A model generated the notes under the pieces. The model was given only the letters and a program-made list of their open reading frames with translations, ran no database searches and was not told the origin of the DNA. The position numbers were made by a program, and so were the translations under genes. 64,000 nt of DNA from RGIG8775 sp045128735 (GTDB taxonomy: Bacteria; Bacillota; Clostridia; Oscillospirales; CAG-272): NCBI GenBank assembly GCA_045128735.1, contig JBGVRT010000120.1, forward strand, positions 62,001 through 126,000, written 5' to 3'. Position 1 is the stretch's first letter, and every line of letters starts with the position of its first letter. Below, piece by piece: positions 17,369-25,699 of the stretch.

Positions 17369-18418
17369 ATGGATAACGTAAATTGCAAAAGATATTTCGG
17401 CGCGTCAAACAGCGCGTCGGGCTTTGTGAACTACTTTCTGCAGATATTTTGCGCCCGCACCTGCTCACGTATATACGTGATAAAGGGCGGACCGGGAACG
17501 GGGAAAAGCCGCTTTATGCGTGAGGTGGCAAATGAAGCGGAGGCGCGCGGAATGACGGTAAAATATTATTACTGCTCGTCCGACGCAGATTCGCTTGACG
17601 GAATTATTATTGAGGAAATGCGCATAGGACTTGTTGACGGCACAGCCCCTCACGTGTGCGAACCTACACTCGTCGGGGCTTTTGAGCAGATAATAAATCT
17701 CGGTGAATTCTGGGACGAAAAAAAGCTTGCCATAGAGAGGGAGAGAATAGCCGAGCTGTCGCAGAAAAAGTCAAATGCCTACAGCCGCGCGTATTTTTTG
17801 CTGTCGGCTTACGGCGGAATTGAGAAAGCAATCGAAAGTAAGCTTTTGCCCTGCATAAATACCAAAAAGCTCAATTCCGCGGTAAAACGCCTGCTTCACA
17901 AATTACCGCAAGGGAGCGGTGAGGCGTGTGAAATTGCCTTGCGCTCCTCTGTGGGAATGAGCGGAGAACGAAGCTTTGACAGCTATGAGCGAGAGTCAAA
18001 GATATTGTTTTCCGTAACCGACTGCCACAGTACGGCTCATTTCGTTATGCGCGCAATACTTGACGAAGCTAAAGCGAGGGATATGTCGCTTTGTGTGTCC
18101 TACGACCCGATAATGAGTGAGTCACCCGACGCCATAATGCTTAAGGATTGCGGAATTTCCTTTGTTTGCGGAGATTGCGGTGAAAGAGTGATAAACTCCA
18201 AACGCTTTGTTGACGAGGAAAAATTCAGAGAGGTCAAGGACGGAGTAAAAGCTCTTGAGAGCGAGTGCAGGGCACTGCGCAGAGCCGCACTTCAGACGTT
18301 TGCCGAGGTTAAAAAGTACCATTTCGAGCTTGAGGATATCTATATTTCGGCTATGGATTTTGAGCGCAAGGAACAATACACACGCGAATTTATCAAAAAT
18401 CTGTTTTTATTTGATTAA
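17369..18418 (+). CDS. P-loop ATPase of the PRK06851-like family
   Basis: 349 residues. The start at 17369 follows ACGGAGGTTTTT; eight more codons upstream would lie in the hairpin. The N-terminus KRYFGASNSASGF leads to the Walker A loop IKGGPGTGKSRFM near residues 37-48 and then YYYCSSDADSLDGIII, the pattern of a Clostridia/Bacilli ATPase family with unknown role whose members carry a tandem pair of such domains. Here the second domain (LCVSYDPIMSESPDAIML...) has no clear P-loop. Linked neither to galT nor to the next gene by overlap. Function unknown. Confidence 0.75.
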   Translation: MDNVNCKRYFGASNSASGFVNYFLQIFCARTCSRIYVIKGGPGTGKSRFMREVANEAEARGMTVKYYYCSSDADSLDGIIIEEMRIGLVDGTAPHVCEPTLVGAFEQIINLGEFWDEKKLAIERERIAELSQKKSNAYSRAYFLLSAYGGIEKAIESKLLPCINTKKLNSAVKRLLHKLPQGSGEACEIALRSSVGMSGERSFDSYERESKILFSVTDCHSTAHFVMRAILDEAKARDMSLCVSYDPIMSESPDAIMLKDCGISFVCGDCGERVINSKRFVDEEKFREVKDGVKALESECRALRRAALQTFAEVKKYHFELEDIYISAMDFERKEQYTREFIKNLFLFD

Positions 18419-18422
18419 GCCC

Positions 18423-18451
18423 TTGATTTTACAACCGTAATGTGATAAAAT
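18423..18451 (+). promoter_or_regulatory. Promoter of the O-antigen-ligase-like gene
   Basis: TTGATT (18423-18428), 17 bases, TAAAAT (18446-18451), 34 bases before the ATG at 18486. Confidence 0.65.
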
Positions 18452-18485
18452 TATAAAGACATAACTAAACGAAAGTGAAAAGGTA

Positions 18486-19811
18486 ATGAGACTTTACATA
18501 AAATTGAAGGACTTTTTTGAAAGCCGTCTTTTCATCATTCTGAGTGTAATCGCGGCGGCTTGCTTCGTTGTCTTTGAATACGAAGCCTACGGCGCGATAA
18601 TACTTCTTAACCTTGGTGCGGTGGCTTTGCTGTGCAGTGAGAACATAATATCGGCACTTACCCCCGCGTTGCTTGCCTGCACCTTTGTAATAAAGTGCTA
18701 CGACTCGGCAGAGCTTTTCTTCCCGTTGTGGTGGACGGCACTTTTCCCCATAGCGGCAATAGTTGCGTATCTTATAGTGTTCAGAAAAAAGATAACCGTC
18801 GGAAAAAGCTTTGGCGGTATAATTGCGGTGTCTGTCGCCGTTACCCTCGGCGGACTTTTTACAATATCTCCTGCCGAATATTTTTCGGGTGCGTCGATGT
18901 ATTACGTAATAATGCTCGGCTTTGGAATGGCGGCGGCGTATCTGCTTGTGCGCTCGCATATAAACGAAACCGATAGGTATAACGTGTTTGAGAGATACGT
19001 TGAAATAATGACGGTCGTGGGGCTTTTCGCTTGCTTCGTGGTATTTGAGTATTACGTAAAAAATTTCAGCGAAACCCTGCTTCTCGGTAAGCTTGCCGAA
19101 ATACAGTGGAGTAATAATATTTCTACGCAGATAATGTTTTCAATGCCTTTTTTGCTTTGGTATATGCAAAAAAATCTCGCTTTCTTTCCGCTTCTGCTTG
19201 TGAATTACGGCGCACTTCTGCTGACAGGCTCACGCGGCGGTTGGGCAATGGGAACACTTGAACTTGTGGTCTGCCTTGCGGCGTATTGTATACTCGCTAA
19301 AAAGGGAAGAGCGAAAACCGCAGTGCTGTCTCTGCTTTGCGTGACGGCAATGGCGGTCATCGGAGTTGTGGCGTGGAGATTTACCGTTTATGATAATCTC
19401 GATCAGAGCTTCATAAAACACAGCGACGTTCGAGTGAGACTTATTGCACGTTCCTTTGAGGACTTTTGTGCAAATCCGCTGTTTGGAAAGGGAATAGGAA
19501 ACACCGCCAACTCTGATTTGTACAATGGCAAAAAGGGCACGATGGTGTGGTATCATATGATGATACCGCAGATTGTGGGAAGTCTCGGACTTGTGGGAAT
19601 GTTCTGCTACGGCAAACAGATAGTCGAGCGCTTTGCGATGATATTCAAAAAGCGCGATATATACGTTTGGGTGTTGGGGCTGTCGTATATCGGAATGTTT
19701 CTTATGTCGCAGGTTAATCCGGGTGAATTCTGCCCACTTCCGTATGAGCTTCTCGTCGTCATCAACTTTATTATGGTAGAAAAATATCAAGAAAAGGAGC
19801 TGTCCTGCTGA
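18486..19811 (+). CDS. O-antigen ligase-like polytopic membrane protein
   Basis: 441 residues with about 11-12 membrane helices. The large extracytoplasmic loop between the late helices contains SDVRVRLIARSFEDFCANPLFGKGIGNTANSD..WYHMMIPQIVGSLG, the typical Wzy_C/WaaL layout (a polar loop with R and a late H near an NPLFGxG turn). Such proteins ligate or polymerise sugar chains on lipid carriers. TGSRGGW near the middle is also a family landmark. There is no glycan cluster around it, so the substrate is unknown. The stop codon sits in the loop of the terminator at 19794. Confidence 0.8.
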   Translation: MRLYIKLKDFFESRLFIILSVIAAACFVVFEYEAYGAIILLNLGAVALLCSENIISALTPALLACTFVIKCYDSAELFFPLWWTALFPIAAIVAYLIVFRKKITVGKSFGGIIAVSVAVTLGGLFTISPAEYFSGASMYYVIMLGFGMAAAYLLVRSHINETDRYNVFERYVEIMTVVGLFACFVVFEYYVKNFSETLLLGKLAEIQWSNNISTQIMFSMPFLLWYMQKNLAFFPLLLVNYGALLLTGSRGGWAMGTLELVVCLAAYCILAKKGRAKTAVLSLLCVTAMAVIGVVAWRFTVYDNLDQSFIKHSDVRVRLIARSFEDFCANPLFGKGIGNTANSDLYNGKKGTMVWYHMMIPQIVGSLGLVGMFCYGKQIVERFAMIFKKRDIYVWVLGLSYIGMFLMSQVNPGEFCPLPYELLVVINFIMVEKYQEKELSC

Positions 19812-19825
19812 CAGCTCCTTATATT
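19794..19825. terminator. Bidirectional terminator
   Basis: AAGGAGCTGTC and GACAGCTCCTT form an 11-bp perfect stem, loop of five bases; it overlaps the end of the ligase-like gene and lies between convergent genes. Confidence 0.85.
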
Positions 19826-19826
19826 G

Positions 19827-21221
19827 TTACCATTCAACCTCAAAATTCCGCAACGGCTGACAGTTGAAGGAGTAGTGGTAAGCCGATTGCGCGTTGGCGT
19901 CGAGACTGCTTTCGTATTCTCCGTAATAAAGCAGACCCTCCTTGCCGTACACGGCAATATATAAACCGCATTTGTCGTACCAACCCGAGTCCATATGCAA
20001 ATTGTCAACAATAACGAGCCGCTCGCCGTCAAAGTCCATTGCCATCCCCGACTTGAAATAGAATGGCTCTGTATCACCTATGCCGTCGTCGAATTTCTCG
20101 CAAACAAACTTCAACTCGTAAACGCCGTCACGCTCCTCAAGAACCGCAACGCGGTCGGCAAACTCATAGGTGATAAATCCGTCCATAGGGAAAATAATAA
20201 AGGACTGACCTTCATATATCTCTACCTTTTGAAGCCTTTTCATTGTGGCAAGGTCCACTACCTCAAGATAGGTCACGCCGTTTTCAATAATCGACATAAT
20301 AAGTGCTGTTTGCTCGTCGTTCACAGTCATATAATTAACTGTAACACCGTCATCAAGCTTGTAAACCATAGAAAGTTCGTTTGCGCGGAGTGTGGAATCT
20401 CCGTATGGTAACGCATATACTCCGTACCCACCGGGAATATGACTGAAATCAACTGTTTTGCCCTGTTCGGTCTTGTTGTTTATCGTGAAGTAGCAAGCTT
20501 TGTCAGTATAGGTGCTATAAGTGGAGAATGAGTAATAATCAGCGGCTTTGTCACTGTAACCGTGACCGAATCCAACCGAGTTTCCGCGGTGTTTTTTTAC
20601 GTGAATATCCACGTATTCGTCTTCAAGTACGGGAATTTTTATAAATTCGCATATCTCGTCGTAGACAGATTTTGCCTTTTGTCCTTCAATTGTTGAAATG
20701 AAGAAAGAATCGTCTTCAAAATCGTTGGAATTAGTTGAAAGGTGAATATTGGGTAGGTTAATGTTAACGTCTATGGGATAAAACTCGTAGCAATCCGCGA
20801 GGCGTACGGTGAGATTTCCCTCTTCCTCGTAGTCAAGAGTATCGTATAGTTCCTTATAGAGCTTGGCTAATCCTGTTTGTTCTGATGCAGGTTTGTTGAT
20901 ATTAAATCCGAAGTTTATGCCTGAATGAATTATGAGAGCCGAAAAGTGGGGTTTCTCATTATTGTACTTTTTCAGCTGGTGAAATTCGAAATTCGTTACC
21001 GCATCTCTGCCAACCGTGTATACCGAATCCCAAATCAAATGATTTTTATAATGTGAACTGCTCGTCACCCTTACACCGTCGGCAACGCTTTTGTCGCCGA
21101 ACACCGCCTTTTCGGTGTAGGCAACTCTGTCGCTGTCGGCACTTACCGCCGTGGCAATCGTCACGATTGCCGCCGCAGATATGATGAAAAGGGCAAGCGT
21201 AAGCGCAATATATTTCTTCAT
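19827..21221 (-). CDS. Membrane-anchored or secreted protein of unknown function
   Basis: 464 residues. MKKYIALTLALFIISAAAIVTIATAVSA is a signal peptide or N-terminal anchor with no lipobox cysteine. The mature part is acidic and rich in aromatic residues. The second half has repeating beta-strand-like units (VTYLEVVDLATMKRLQKVEI; FVCEKFDDG; MAMDFDGERLVIVDNLHM), suggestive of a beta-propeller. I do not recognise a family. Its ATG overlaps the stop of the ABC ATPase by four bases, so it is the last gene of the GntR-ABC operon and likely works outside the cell with that transporter, as a partner, sensor or substrate. Confidence 0.8.
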   Translation of the reverse strand: MKKYIALTLALFIISAAAIVTIATAVSADSDRVAYTEKAVFGDKSVADGVRVTSSSHYKNHLIWDSVYTVGRDAVTNFEFHQLKKYNNEKPHFSALIIHSGINFGFNINKPASEQTGLAKLYKELYDTLDYEEEGNLTVRLADCYEFYPIDVNINLPNIHLSTNSNDFEDDSFFISTIEGQKAKSVYDEICEFIKIPVLEDEYVDIHVKKHRGNSVGFGHGYSDKAADYYSFSTYSTYTDKACYFTINNKTEQGKTVDFSHIPGGYGVYALPYGDSTLRANELSMVYKLDDGVTVNYMTVNDEQTALIMSIIENGVTYLEVVDLATMKRLQKVEIYEGQSFIIFPMDGFITYEFADRVAVLEERDGVYELKFVCEKFDDGIGDTEPFYFKSGMAMDFDGERLVIVDNLHMDSGWYDKCGLYIAVYGKEGLLYYGEYESSLDANAQSAYHYSFNCQPLRNFEVEW

Positions 21222-21955
21222 TGACCGTCCTCCCCCGAAATGTCGTCAAGTGCGCGGCTTACGCGGTCTGCTCGGTAGTTGTATTTTTCCTTGATATAGC
21301 CTACAAGGTCCTTGCCCTCGTCCTCAAGCTCCGAGGTGGTCACGTCACCTACCACGCGACCGTTGTGAATGAGTATGGCGCGCCCGATAAAGTCCGAAAC
21401 CTCCTCAATGAGATGAGTCGAAAGAATAACCGTCTCGTGAGGCTCAAGAATACCCAAAAGCACCTTGTAAAAGTCCTCGCGGTTGAAAATGTCGTTTCCC
21501 GCAAAGGGTTCGTCCATCAGAATATAGTCCGCGCCTTGGCAAAGAGCTAAAATAACCTCAAACTGATTTTTCTGACCCGTGGAAAAGCTCCTTATGGGTG
21601 TGTGCTTTTTCAGGTCGAAAAACTCCATAAGTCCGTTGAAGCGTTTTTCTGAGAAATCAGGGAAATGCTCGCTGTAAAATTCCTTGTGCCCTATAGCCGT
21701 GAGGTTAGGGAAAAAGGAGTGTTCCGAGGTTGCAAAGGAAAGTTTTGCAATATTTTTTCTCGTTATAGGCTCGCCGTCAAGGGTTATCTCGCCGTAGTAA
21801 GGGTGAAGCCCGAGAATGCACTTCATAAGCGTGGTTTTACCCGCGCCGTTCTCGCCGAAAAGTCCGACTATTTCGCCGCGCGGCAGTGAAAGATTAACGC
21901 CGTTAAGTGCCTTTTTGCAAATATATACCTTGTCAAGATTTTTAATTTCAATCAT
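21218..21955 (-). CDS. ABC transporter ATP-binding protein
   Basis: 245 residues. The start MIEIKNLDKVY follows GAGGAGTTTACT; a longer reading adds 15 residues without a better site. Walker A GENGAGKTTLMK near residues 34-45, the Q-loop region FATSEHSFFPNL, a variant signature SFSTGQKNQ instead of LSGGQ, Walker B YILMDEPFAGND near 150-160, and the switch histidine in STHLIEEV. The order of genes (GntR regulator, two membrane proteins, ATPase) is that of YtrA-type ABC exporters that often respond to cell-envelope stress. Coupled by four-base overlaps to both neighbours. Confidence 0.92.
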   Translation of the reverse strand: MIEIKNLDKVYICKKALNGVNLSLPRGEIVGLFGENGAGKTTLMKCILGLHPYYGEITLDGEPITRKNIAKLSFATSEHSFFPNLTAIGHKEFYSEHFPDFSEKRFNGLMEFFDLKKHTPIRSFSTGQKNQFEVILALCQGADYILMDEPFAGNDIFNREDFYKVLLGILEPHETVILSTHLIEEVSDFIGRAILIHNGRVVGDVTTSELEDEGKDLVGYIKEKYNYRADRVSRALDDISGEDGQ

Positions 21956-22464
21956 AGTAAACTCCTCCATAATTTCTGCCATTGAAGCGGTTTTATACAT
22001 TCGTCGGGCGTGATGAGCATATAAAGCCCGAAATTGACAAGCAGGGATACTGTCGCAAGTGCAATGAAAAGTGCGCAGAGCACAATGGGAAGCGTCAGCG
22101 CCCGTCTGTGTCTCTCAAAGGAATTCGGCAATCGCTTCATTAAATATATACTCTTGCTTCCTTGATGATAGAGGCTGTAAAGGTATATCGAAAGCGCAAG
22201 CGAGATTACCGCATAAATGAAGTGAACCCGAAGTGCGCCACCGTGCAACAGATGAAAGTCGGTCATCAGCTCGCCCGAAAGCAAGGTTATTTTTTCTTCA
22301 ACTATAAACAAATCCCAATATTTGTCGAAAAATCTGCCCCAAAAGACTACCATGTTGTAGAATTGGCAGGCTAAAACACCGCTTAGGAAAAAGGTCAATA
22401 TTCCTCTGCTTGGCGTTCCGGGGGGCAAAGCCCTTTCAATAAATTTTTTAATTTTCTCCCACAT
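21952..22464 (-). CDS. Integral membrane protein of the GntR-ABC operon
   Basis: 170 residues with three to four hydrophobic segments (GILTFFLSGVLACQFYNMVVFW; FIYAVISLALSIYLYSLY; LPIVLCALFIALATVSLLVNFGLYML). A short motif SKSIYLMKRLPNSFERH sits between helices, facing the cytosol, and resembles a coupling helix seen in small ABC-2-type permeases. It overlaps the upstream membrane gene by 17 bases and the ATPase gene by four, so the three are made together. Probably one half of the permease; the family is not certain. Confidence 0.8.
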   Translation of the reverse strand: MWEKIKKFIERALPPGTPSRGILTFFLSGVLACQFYNMVVFWGRFFDKYWDLFIVEEKITLLSGELMTDFHLLHGGALRVHFIYAVISLALSIYLYSLYHQGSKSIYLMKRLPNSFERHRRALTLPIVLCALFIALATVSLLVNFGLYMLITPDECIKPLQWQKLWRSLL

Positions 22465-23197
22465 AACTGTTATCCTCGCTGAAGAAGTTGTAGCACATTT
22501 CGATAACGTTGATTACCGAAACCACTATAATAAGCGCCGTGTTGAAGGAATTTACAATGTCGGTCTTGAAAAATACCAAAGTAAAAATCACCATTGCAAT
22601 TGCCGAAATACCCGCTTTTTTGCGCCTCTGCTTGTATGGGTATTCTGCCGTTGCTATTGAAAGCGCGATAAGAAGAAATGCGTTTCTTATCCATACCCAA
22701 ACGTCTGAAAGAGGGAGCAGGGAATGCAACAGCTTGTTGCGGTAAAAGGCGAGGAATACCGATTGATTTCCGATAACTTCTGCAGGCATTACCTCTGTGT
22801 AGTAAAGGCAAAGCCCAAAGCAGACAGCTACCTCGGCGACCCACAGAATGAATAATATGCAGAGATTGTATATCGCCTGACAGAAGAACACCGAACGGCT
22901 GCTTATTGAAAGCCTGTCAAGAGTGTAGCCTGTTTTTGATGAAAACGAGGTTCCGGGTATGCAAAGCAGTACCGATATAAGAACAAACGCAATGCCAAAT
23001 ATCCACCCCATAGGAGCGCGGTCGATAAGCGTTTCAATGTTGGCTACCGAAAGCTTCATATTGTAGGCGGTGAGTTCTTTGGACGCCAAAGACGTGAAAA
23101 TCCATATCTGAGCCGCCGCCATGGCGGTTATCGCAAGCAAAATTTTTATAAATGAGCTTTTGGCAAAAAGCCCGAAAACCGATGCGTATTTTCTCAC
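22448..23197 (-). CDS. ABC-2-like permease subunit
   Basis: 249 residues, about six membrane helices (IKILLAITAMAAAQIWIFTSL; GWIFGIAFVLISVLLCIPG; and four later ones). The cytosolic segment SSKTGYTLDRLSISSRSVFF after helix 2 is like the coupling region of ABC-2 permeases (for instance KTDYTLDRLPI-type stretches beside YtrA-type ATPases). It lies 10 bases after gntR and overlaps the next membrane gene. It should form the membrane part of the exporter with the 21952 protein. Substrate unknown. Confidence 0.8.
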   Translation of the reverse strand: MRKYASVFGLFAKSSFIKILLAITAMAAAQIWIFTSLASKELTAYNMKLSVANIETLIDRAPMGWIFGIAFVLISVLLCIPGTSFSSKTGYTLDRLSISSRSVFFCQAIYNLCILFILWVAEVAVCFGLCLYYTEVMPAEVIGNQSVFLAFYRNKLLHSLLPLSDVWVWIRNAFLLIALSIATAEYPYKQRRKKAGISAIAMVIFTLVFFKTDIVNSFNTALIIVVSVINVIEMCYNFFSEDNSYVGEN

Positions 23198-23207
23198 TTA
23201 AATCACC

Positions 23208-23579
23208 TCAATTCCAGTATTTTTCAATAAGAGCCAACGCGTCAGCCTTGGAAAGCCCCATATCCTTGAGCTTTTCCACCGCGCTTCTTGCATCGTCCTC
23301 AACGAGCTCCTCGCGCACAGCATCAATCCGTGCCGAGTCAAGCACCATATAGCTTTTCGAGCCCGAGTGCGACTCAATAAGCCCCTCGTCCTCAAGCTGG
23401 CGGTATGCCTTTTGTATGGTGTTGGGATTAACACCGAGTAACGCCGAAAGCACGCGGCGAGAGGGAAGCTCGTCGCCGTTTACCACCGCCCCCGATACCA
23501 CACCTCGTTTAATGTGACGGAGTATTTGTAAGTATATTGGAAGGTCGTTCTGAATAATAAAGCTGTCAAATGATATCAA
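23208..23579 (-). CDS. GntR-family transcriptional regulator, YtrA type
   Basis: 123 residues, the short YtrA subfamily that has a winged helix and almost no effector domain. The start is a TTG eight bases after AAAGGAG (product MISFDSFIIQ...); longer readings would run through the operators. Winged-helix signature: PIYLQILRHIKRGVVSGAV, ELPSRRVLSALLGVNPNTIQKAYRQL, EDEGLIESHSGSKSYMV. It heads the operon with an ABC transporter and most likely represses its own promoter through the two CTGTATTA palindromes just upstream. Confidence 0.92.
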   Translation of the reverse strand: MISFDSFIIQNDLPIYLQILRHIKRGVVSGAVVNGDELPSRRVLSALLGVNPNTIQKAYRQLEDEGLIESHSGSKSYMVLDSARIDAVREELVEDDARSAVEKLKDMGLSKADALALIEKYWN

Positions 23580-23605
23580 TTCCTCAACTCCTTTCAAAAG
23601 GTAAA

Positions 23606-23666
23606 CTGTATTATGCGTGTAATACGGTTGCGACTGTATTATACCACTAATACAGTTCGTTGTCAA
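23606..23666 (-). promoter_or_regulatory. Operon promoter with two GntR-type operators
   Basis: On the minus strand TTGACA (23661-23666), 17 bases, TATAAT (23638-23643). A perfect 8-bp inverted repeat, CTGTATTA-6-TAATACAG (23634-23655), covers the -10 box and most of the spacer. A second copy, CTGTATTA-6-TAATACGG (23606-23627), lies 28 bases downstream. YtrA-type repressors bind this kind of spaced palindrome. Confidence 0.85.
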
Positions 23667-23716
23667 GAGGTTTTTTAGTATATAATAAAAAATTTTGAAA
23701 ATCAGCGTAAAACATA

Positions 23717-23756
23717 TTAACAAAACGTAATACAAATGATATAATCGTAATACAAA
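23717..23756 (+). promoter_or_regulatory. Promoter with direct repeats before the RHH-like gene
   Basis: TTAACA (23717-23722), 17 bases, TATAAT (23740-23745). CGTAATACAAA occurs at 23726-23736 and 23746-23756, exactly 20 bases apart, on either side of the -10 box. TAATAC is also the half-site of the neighbouring GntR operators. Confidence 0.65.
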
Positions 23757-23777
23757 AACAAGCTGCGGAGGTTTATT

Positions 23778-24152
23778 ATGGCAAAAATATTAAAAAGTGT
23801 TAGAATCGATGAAGAAATTGTCGAGTTAGTTGATGAGTATTGCGCACTTTTGAAAAAGCATTTCAATATCCACTATGCTTTTAGCGATATAGTAAAAAAA
23901 AGTATTCCCAACTATAAGATAGGCGATGATATGGAGTTTGCTCGGTTTGTTGAATATATGATAAGTGTAGAAAAATATTCTCCTGAAGCAGTTCTCAGAA
24001 CGATAAAACAAAAAGGACTTAAATTTAATACTTCTGTTTCTAAACAAACCTTGTATAGATATATTGAGCAAGGTGTATTTCCTATGATTTCAAACAACGA
24101 GCATCACATAAAAAGGAATAAGAAAGAACAAAATGGGAAAGTGGGGGAGTGA
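23778..24152 (+). CDS. Putative DNA-binding protein, ribbon-helix-helix plus IS30-like HTH remnant
   Basis: 124 residues, AT-rich with codon use unlike its neighbours. The first part (KILKSVRIDEEIVELVDEYC...FSDIVKKSIPNY) looks like a ribbon-helix-helix DNA-binding fold. The second part, KYSPEAVLRTIKQKG then SVSKQTLYRYIEQGVFPM, resembles the N-terminal HTH region of IS30-family transposases, but the DDE catalytic domain is absent and the protein ends in a basic tail. It could be a domesticated or truncated transposase, or a small repressor. GCTGCGGAGGTTTATT gives a good ribosome binding site, so it is probably expressed. Confidence 0.6.
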   Translation: MAKILKSVRIDEEIVELVDEYCALLKKHFNIHYAFSDIVKKSIPNYKIGDDMEFARFVEYMISVEKYSPEAVLRTIKQKGLKFNTSVSKQTLYRYIEQGVFPMISNNEHHIKRNKKEQNGKVGE

Positions 24153-24219
24153 GAGAGCAAAAAGAGAAACAAGAAAAATACAGAGGAATTAAATAAAAAA
24201 AATTAAAAATGAAAAGCAA

Positions 24220-24242
24220 AAGGGACTGCGTTGCAGTCCCTT
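24220..24242. terminator. Bidirectional terminator
   Basis: AAGGGACTGC-GTT-GCAGTCCCTT, a 10-bp perfect stem with T-rich flanks on both strands (TTATTTTATT to the right; TTTTGCTTTT on the minus strand). It serves the convergent 23778 and 24241 genes. Confidence 0.85.
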
Positions 24243-25389
24243 ATTTTATTGCCTTAAGTGCCTCTGCCAGACGGTCAATATCGCGTGAGGTATTGAACGC
24301 GCCAAAGCTTGCCCGTACCGCTCCCGTTTCGTCTGTGCCGATCGTCTTATGCCCGAGTGCCGAGCAGTGAAATCCGCCGCGCACGCATATTCCCGAGTCA
24401 CCGAGATATGATGCAAGCTTTTCAGAGGAGAGGGAAGCGTGGGAGAACAGCAACACCGCACCCTCATATTGGGGCAGGTGAAGCGTTATGCCCTCAATGT
24501 CGGAAAGGCGGTCGCGCCCATAGCGGAAAAGTGACTTTTCGTGCTCGCAAATTTTGTCAAGCCCCAAGCGCGAGACTGTCTTTATGCCCTCCGCAAGACC
24601 TACGATGGCGGGGGTGGGAAGTGTTCCTGCCTCATAGCGCTCGGGAGCATCGGCAGACATCTCGCACACAAGTGAGGAAAGTCCGTTTCCACCCTCAATA
24701 AGAGTGTCGAGCGAGAGCTTTTCAGAGAGAGCAAGAAGCCCCGAGCCCTGTATTCCGTAGAGCCCCTTGTGTCCGGGAGCGCAGAGCGCGTCAATGCACA
24801 TTTGGCCCATATCAATGGGAATGTGACCTGCCGATTGCGCCGCATCTACCGCAAAAAGAATTCCGTGCCGTCTGCAAAACGCGCCAATCTCTTTTATGGG
24901 TAGGGAATAGGAGCAAATGTTTGACGCGTGAGTGCACAGAACAAGCTTGGTGTTCTTTTTGACAAGCCTCGCCACTCCCGCGCATATCCTCGTTGGATTT
25001 GAGCGTGGATTTCCGCACATTGACGGAAAAACGTCGTATTCGATAATTCCGTCGGCGGCGAGCTTGCATATGGGACGCCACACCGAGTTGTGCTCAAGGT
25101 CGCTTATGATAACGTGGTCGCCCTTGTGCAAAAGCCCCTTGATAAGCATATTCAAGGCGTAGGTGGTGTTCAGCGTAAAGCTTACCCGCTCAGGCGCGCC
25201 CACGCCGAAAAAGTCGGATATAAGCTCTCGGCATTTGTATATTCGTTTCGCACTTTCCATAGCGAGGGCGTGAGAGCCGCGCCCCGGGTTTCCGCAGTAC
25301 GTTGAGATACATTGCCCAACCTCGCGCCACACAGAACGGGGCTTGGGAAAGCTTGTGGCGGCATTGTCAAGATAGACGCAGGAGTTCAA
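24241..25389 (-). CDS. Cysteine desulfurase-like class V aminotransferase
   Basis: 382 residues. A PLP enzyme that would take sulfur (or selenium) from cysteine onto an active-site cysteine persulfide. Landmarks: VYLDNAATSFPKP at the N-terminus, THASNICS, the PLP lysine in CAPGHKGLYG near residue 205, and the catalytic cysteine in RGGFHCSALGH near residue 340. The RGGFHC form places it in the SufS/CsdB-like group. It overlaps by four bases with the upstream DUF3343 gene, a pair repeated in many Clostridia and linked to sulfur/selenium transfer. No SufBCD genes are near. Confidence 0.9.
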   Translation of the reverse strand: MNSCVYLDNAATSFPKPRSVWREVGQCISTYCGNPGRGSHALAMESAKRIYKCRELISDFFGVGAPERVSFTLNTTYALNMLIKGLLHKGDHVIISDLEHNSVWRPICKLAADGIIEYDVFPSMCGNPRSNPTRICAGVARLVKKNTKLVLCTHASNICSYSLPIKEIGAFCRRHGILFAVDAAQSAGHIPIDMGQMCIDALCAPGHKGLYGIQGSGLLALSEKLSLDTLIEGGNGLSSLVCEMSADAPERYEAGTLPTPAIVGLAEGIKTVSRLGLDKICEHEKSLFRYGRDRLSDIEGITLHLPQYEGAVLLFSHASLSSEKLASYLGDSGICVRGGFHCSALGHKTIGTDETGAVRASFGAFNTSRDIDRLAEALKAIK

Positions 25390-25625
25390 ATCATTTCACC
25401 TCCGCCGCCTTTGATATAACTGCTCACGGAGATTTTTGCCGTGTTAAAGGCGGAGCGCACTGCCTTGTGTTCCTCGCAGGAATACTCAATGCCATAGGCG
25501 CAACCGCGTCTTGTCATCGACGGGTCAAGCTTGACGATTTTTCCCGAAAGGCCCGATTGCTCAAGCACAGCATTAGCCTTCATTGCGACGGTCAGAGAGC
25601 CTATCGCGGCTGTACAGCTTTTCAT
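25386..25625 (-). CDS. DUF3343 protein, putative sulfur/selenium carrier
   Basis: 79 residues. The pattern matches DUF3343 (putative Se/S carrier-like): an opening AIGSLTVAMKANAVLEQSG, then VKLDPSMTRRGCAYGIEYSC with the candidate carrier cysteine in RRGCAYG. The C-terminus is glycine-rich (IKGGGGEMI) and overlaps the desulfurase start. Family members sit beside a YedF/SirA-like or desulfurase gene and are thought to pass persulfide or selenide; that role is inferred, not proven. The start follows TGAAGGAGGTGCGTAA. Confidence 0.82.
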   Translation of the reverse strand: MKSCTAAIGSLTVAMKANAVLEQSGLSGKIVKLDPSMTRRGCAYGIEYSCEEHKAVRSAFNTAKISVSSYIKGGGGEMI

Positions 25626-25699
25626 TTACGCACCTCCTTCAATGTCAATATATGATGAATGAGGTCGAAGGGTGATTGCGCAAAAAATATGACACCGAC

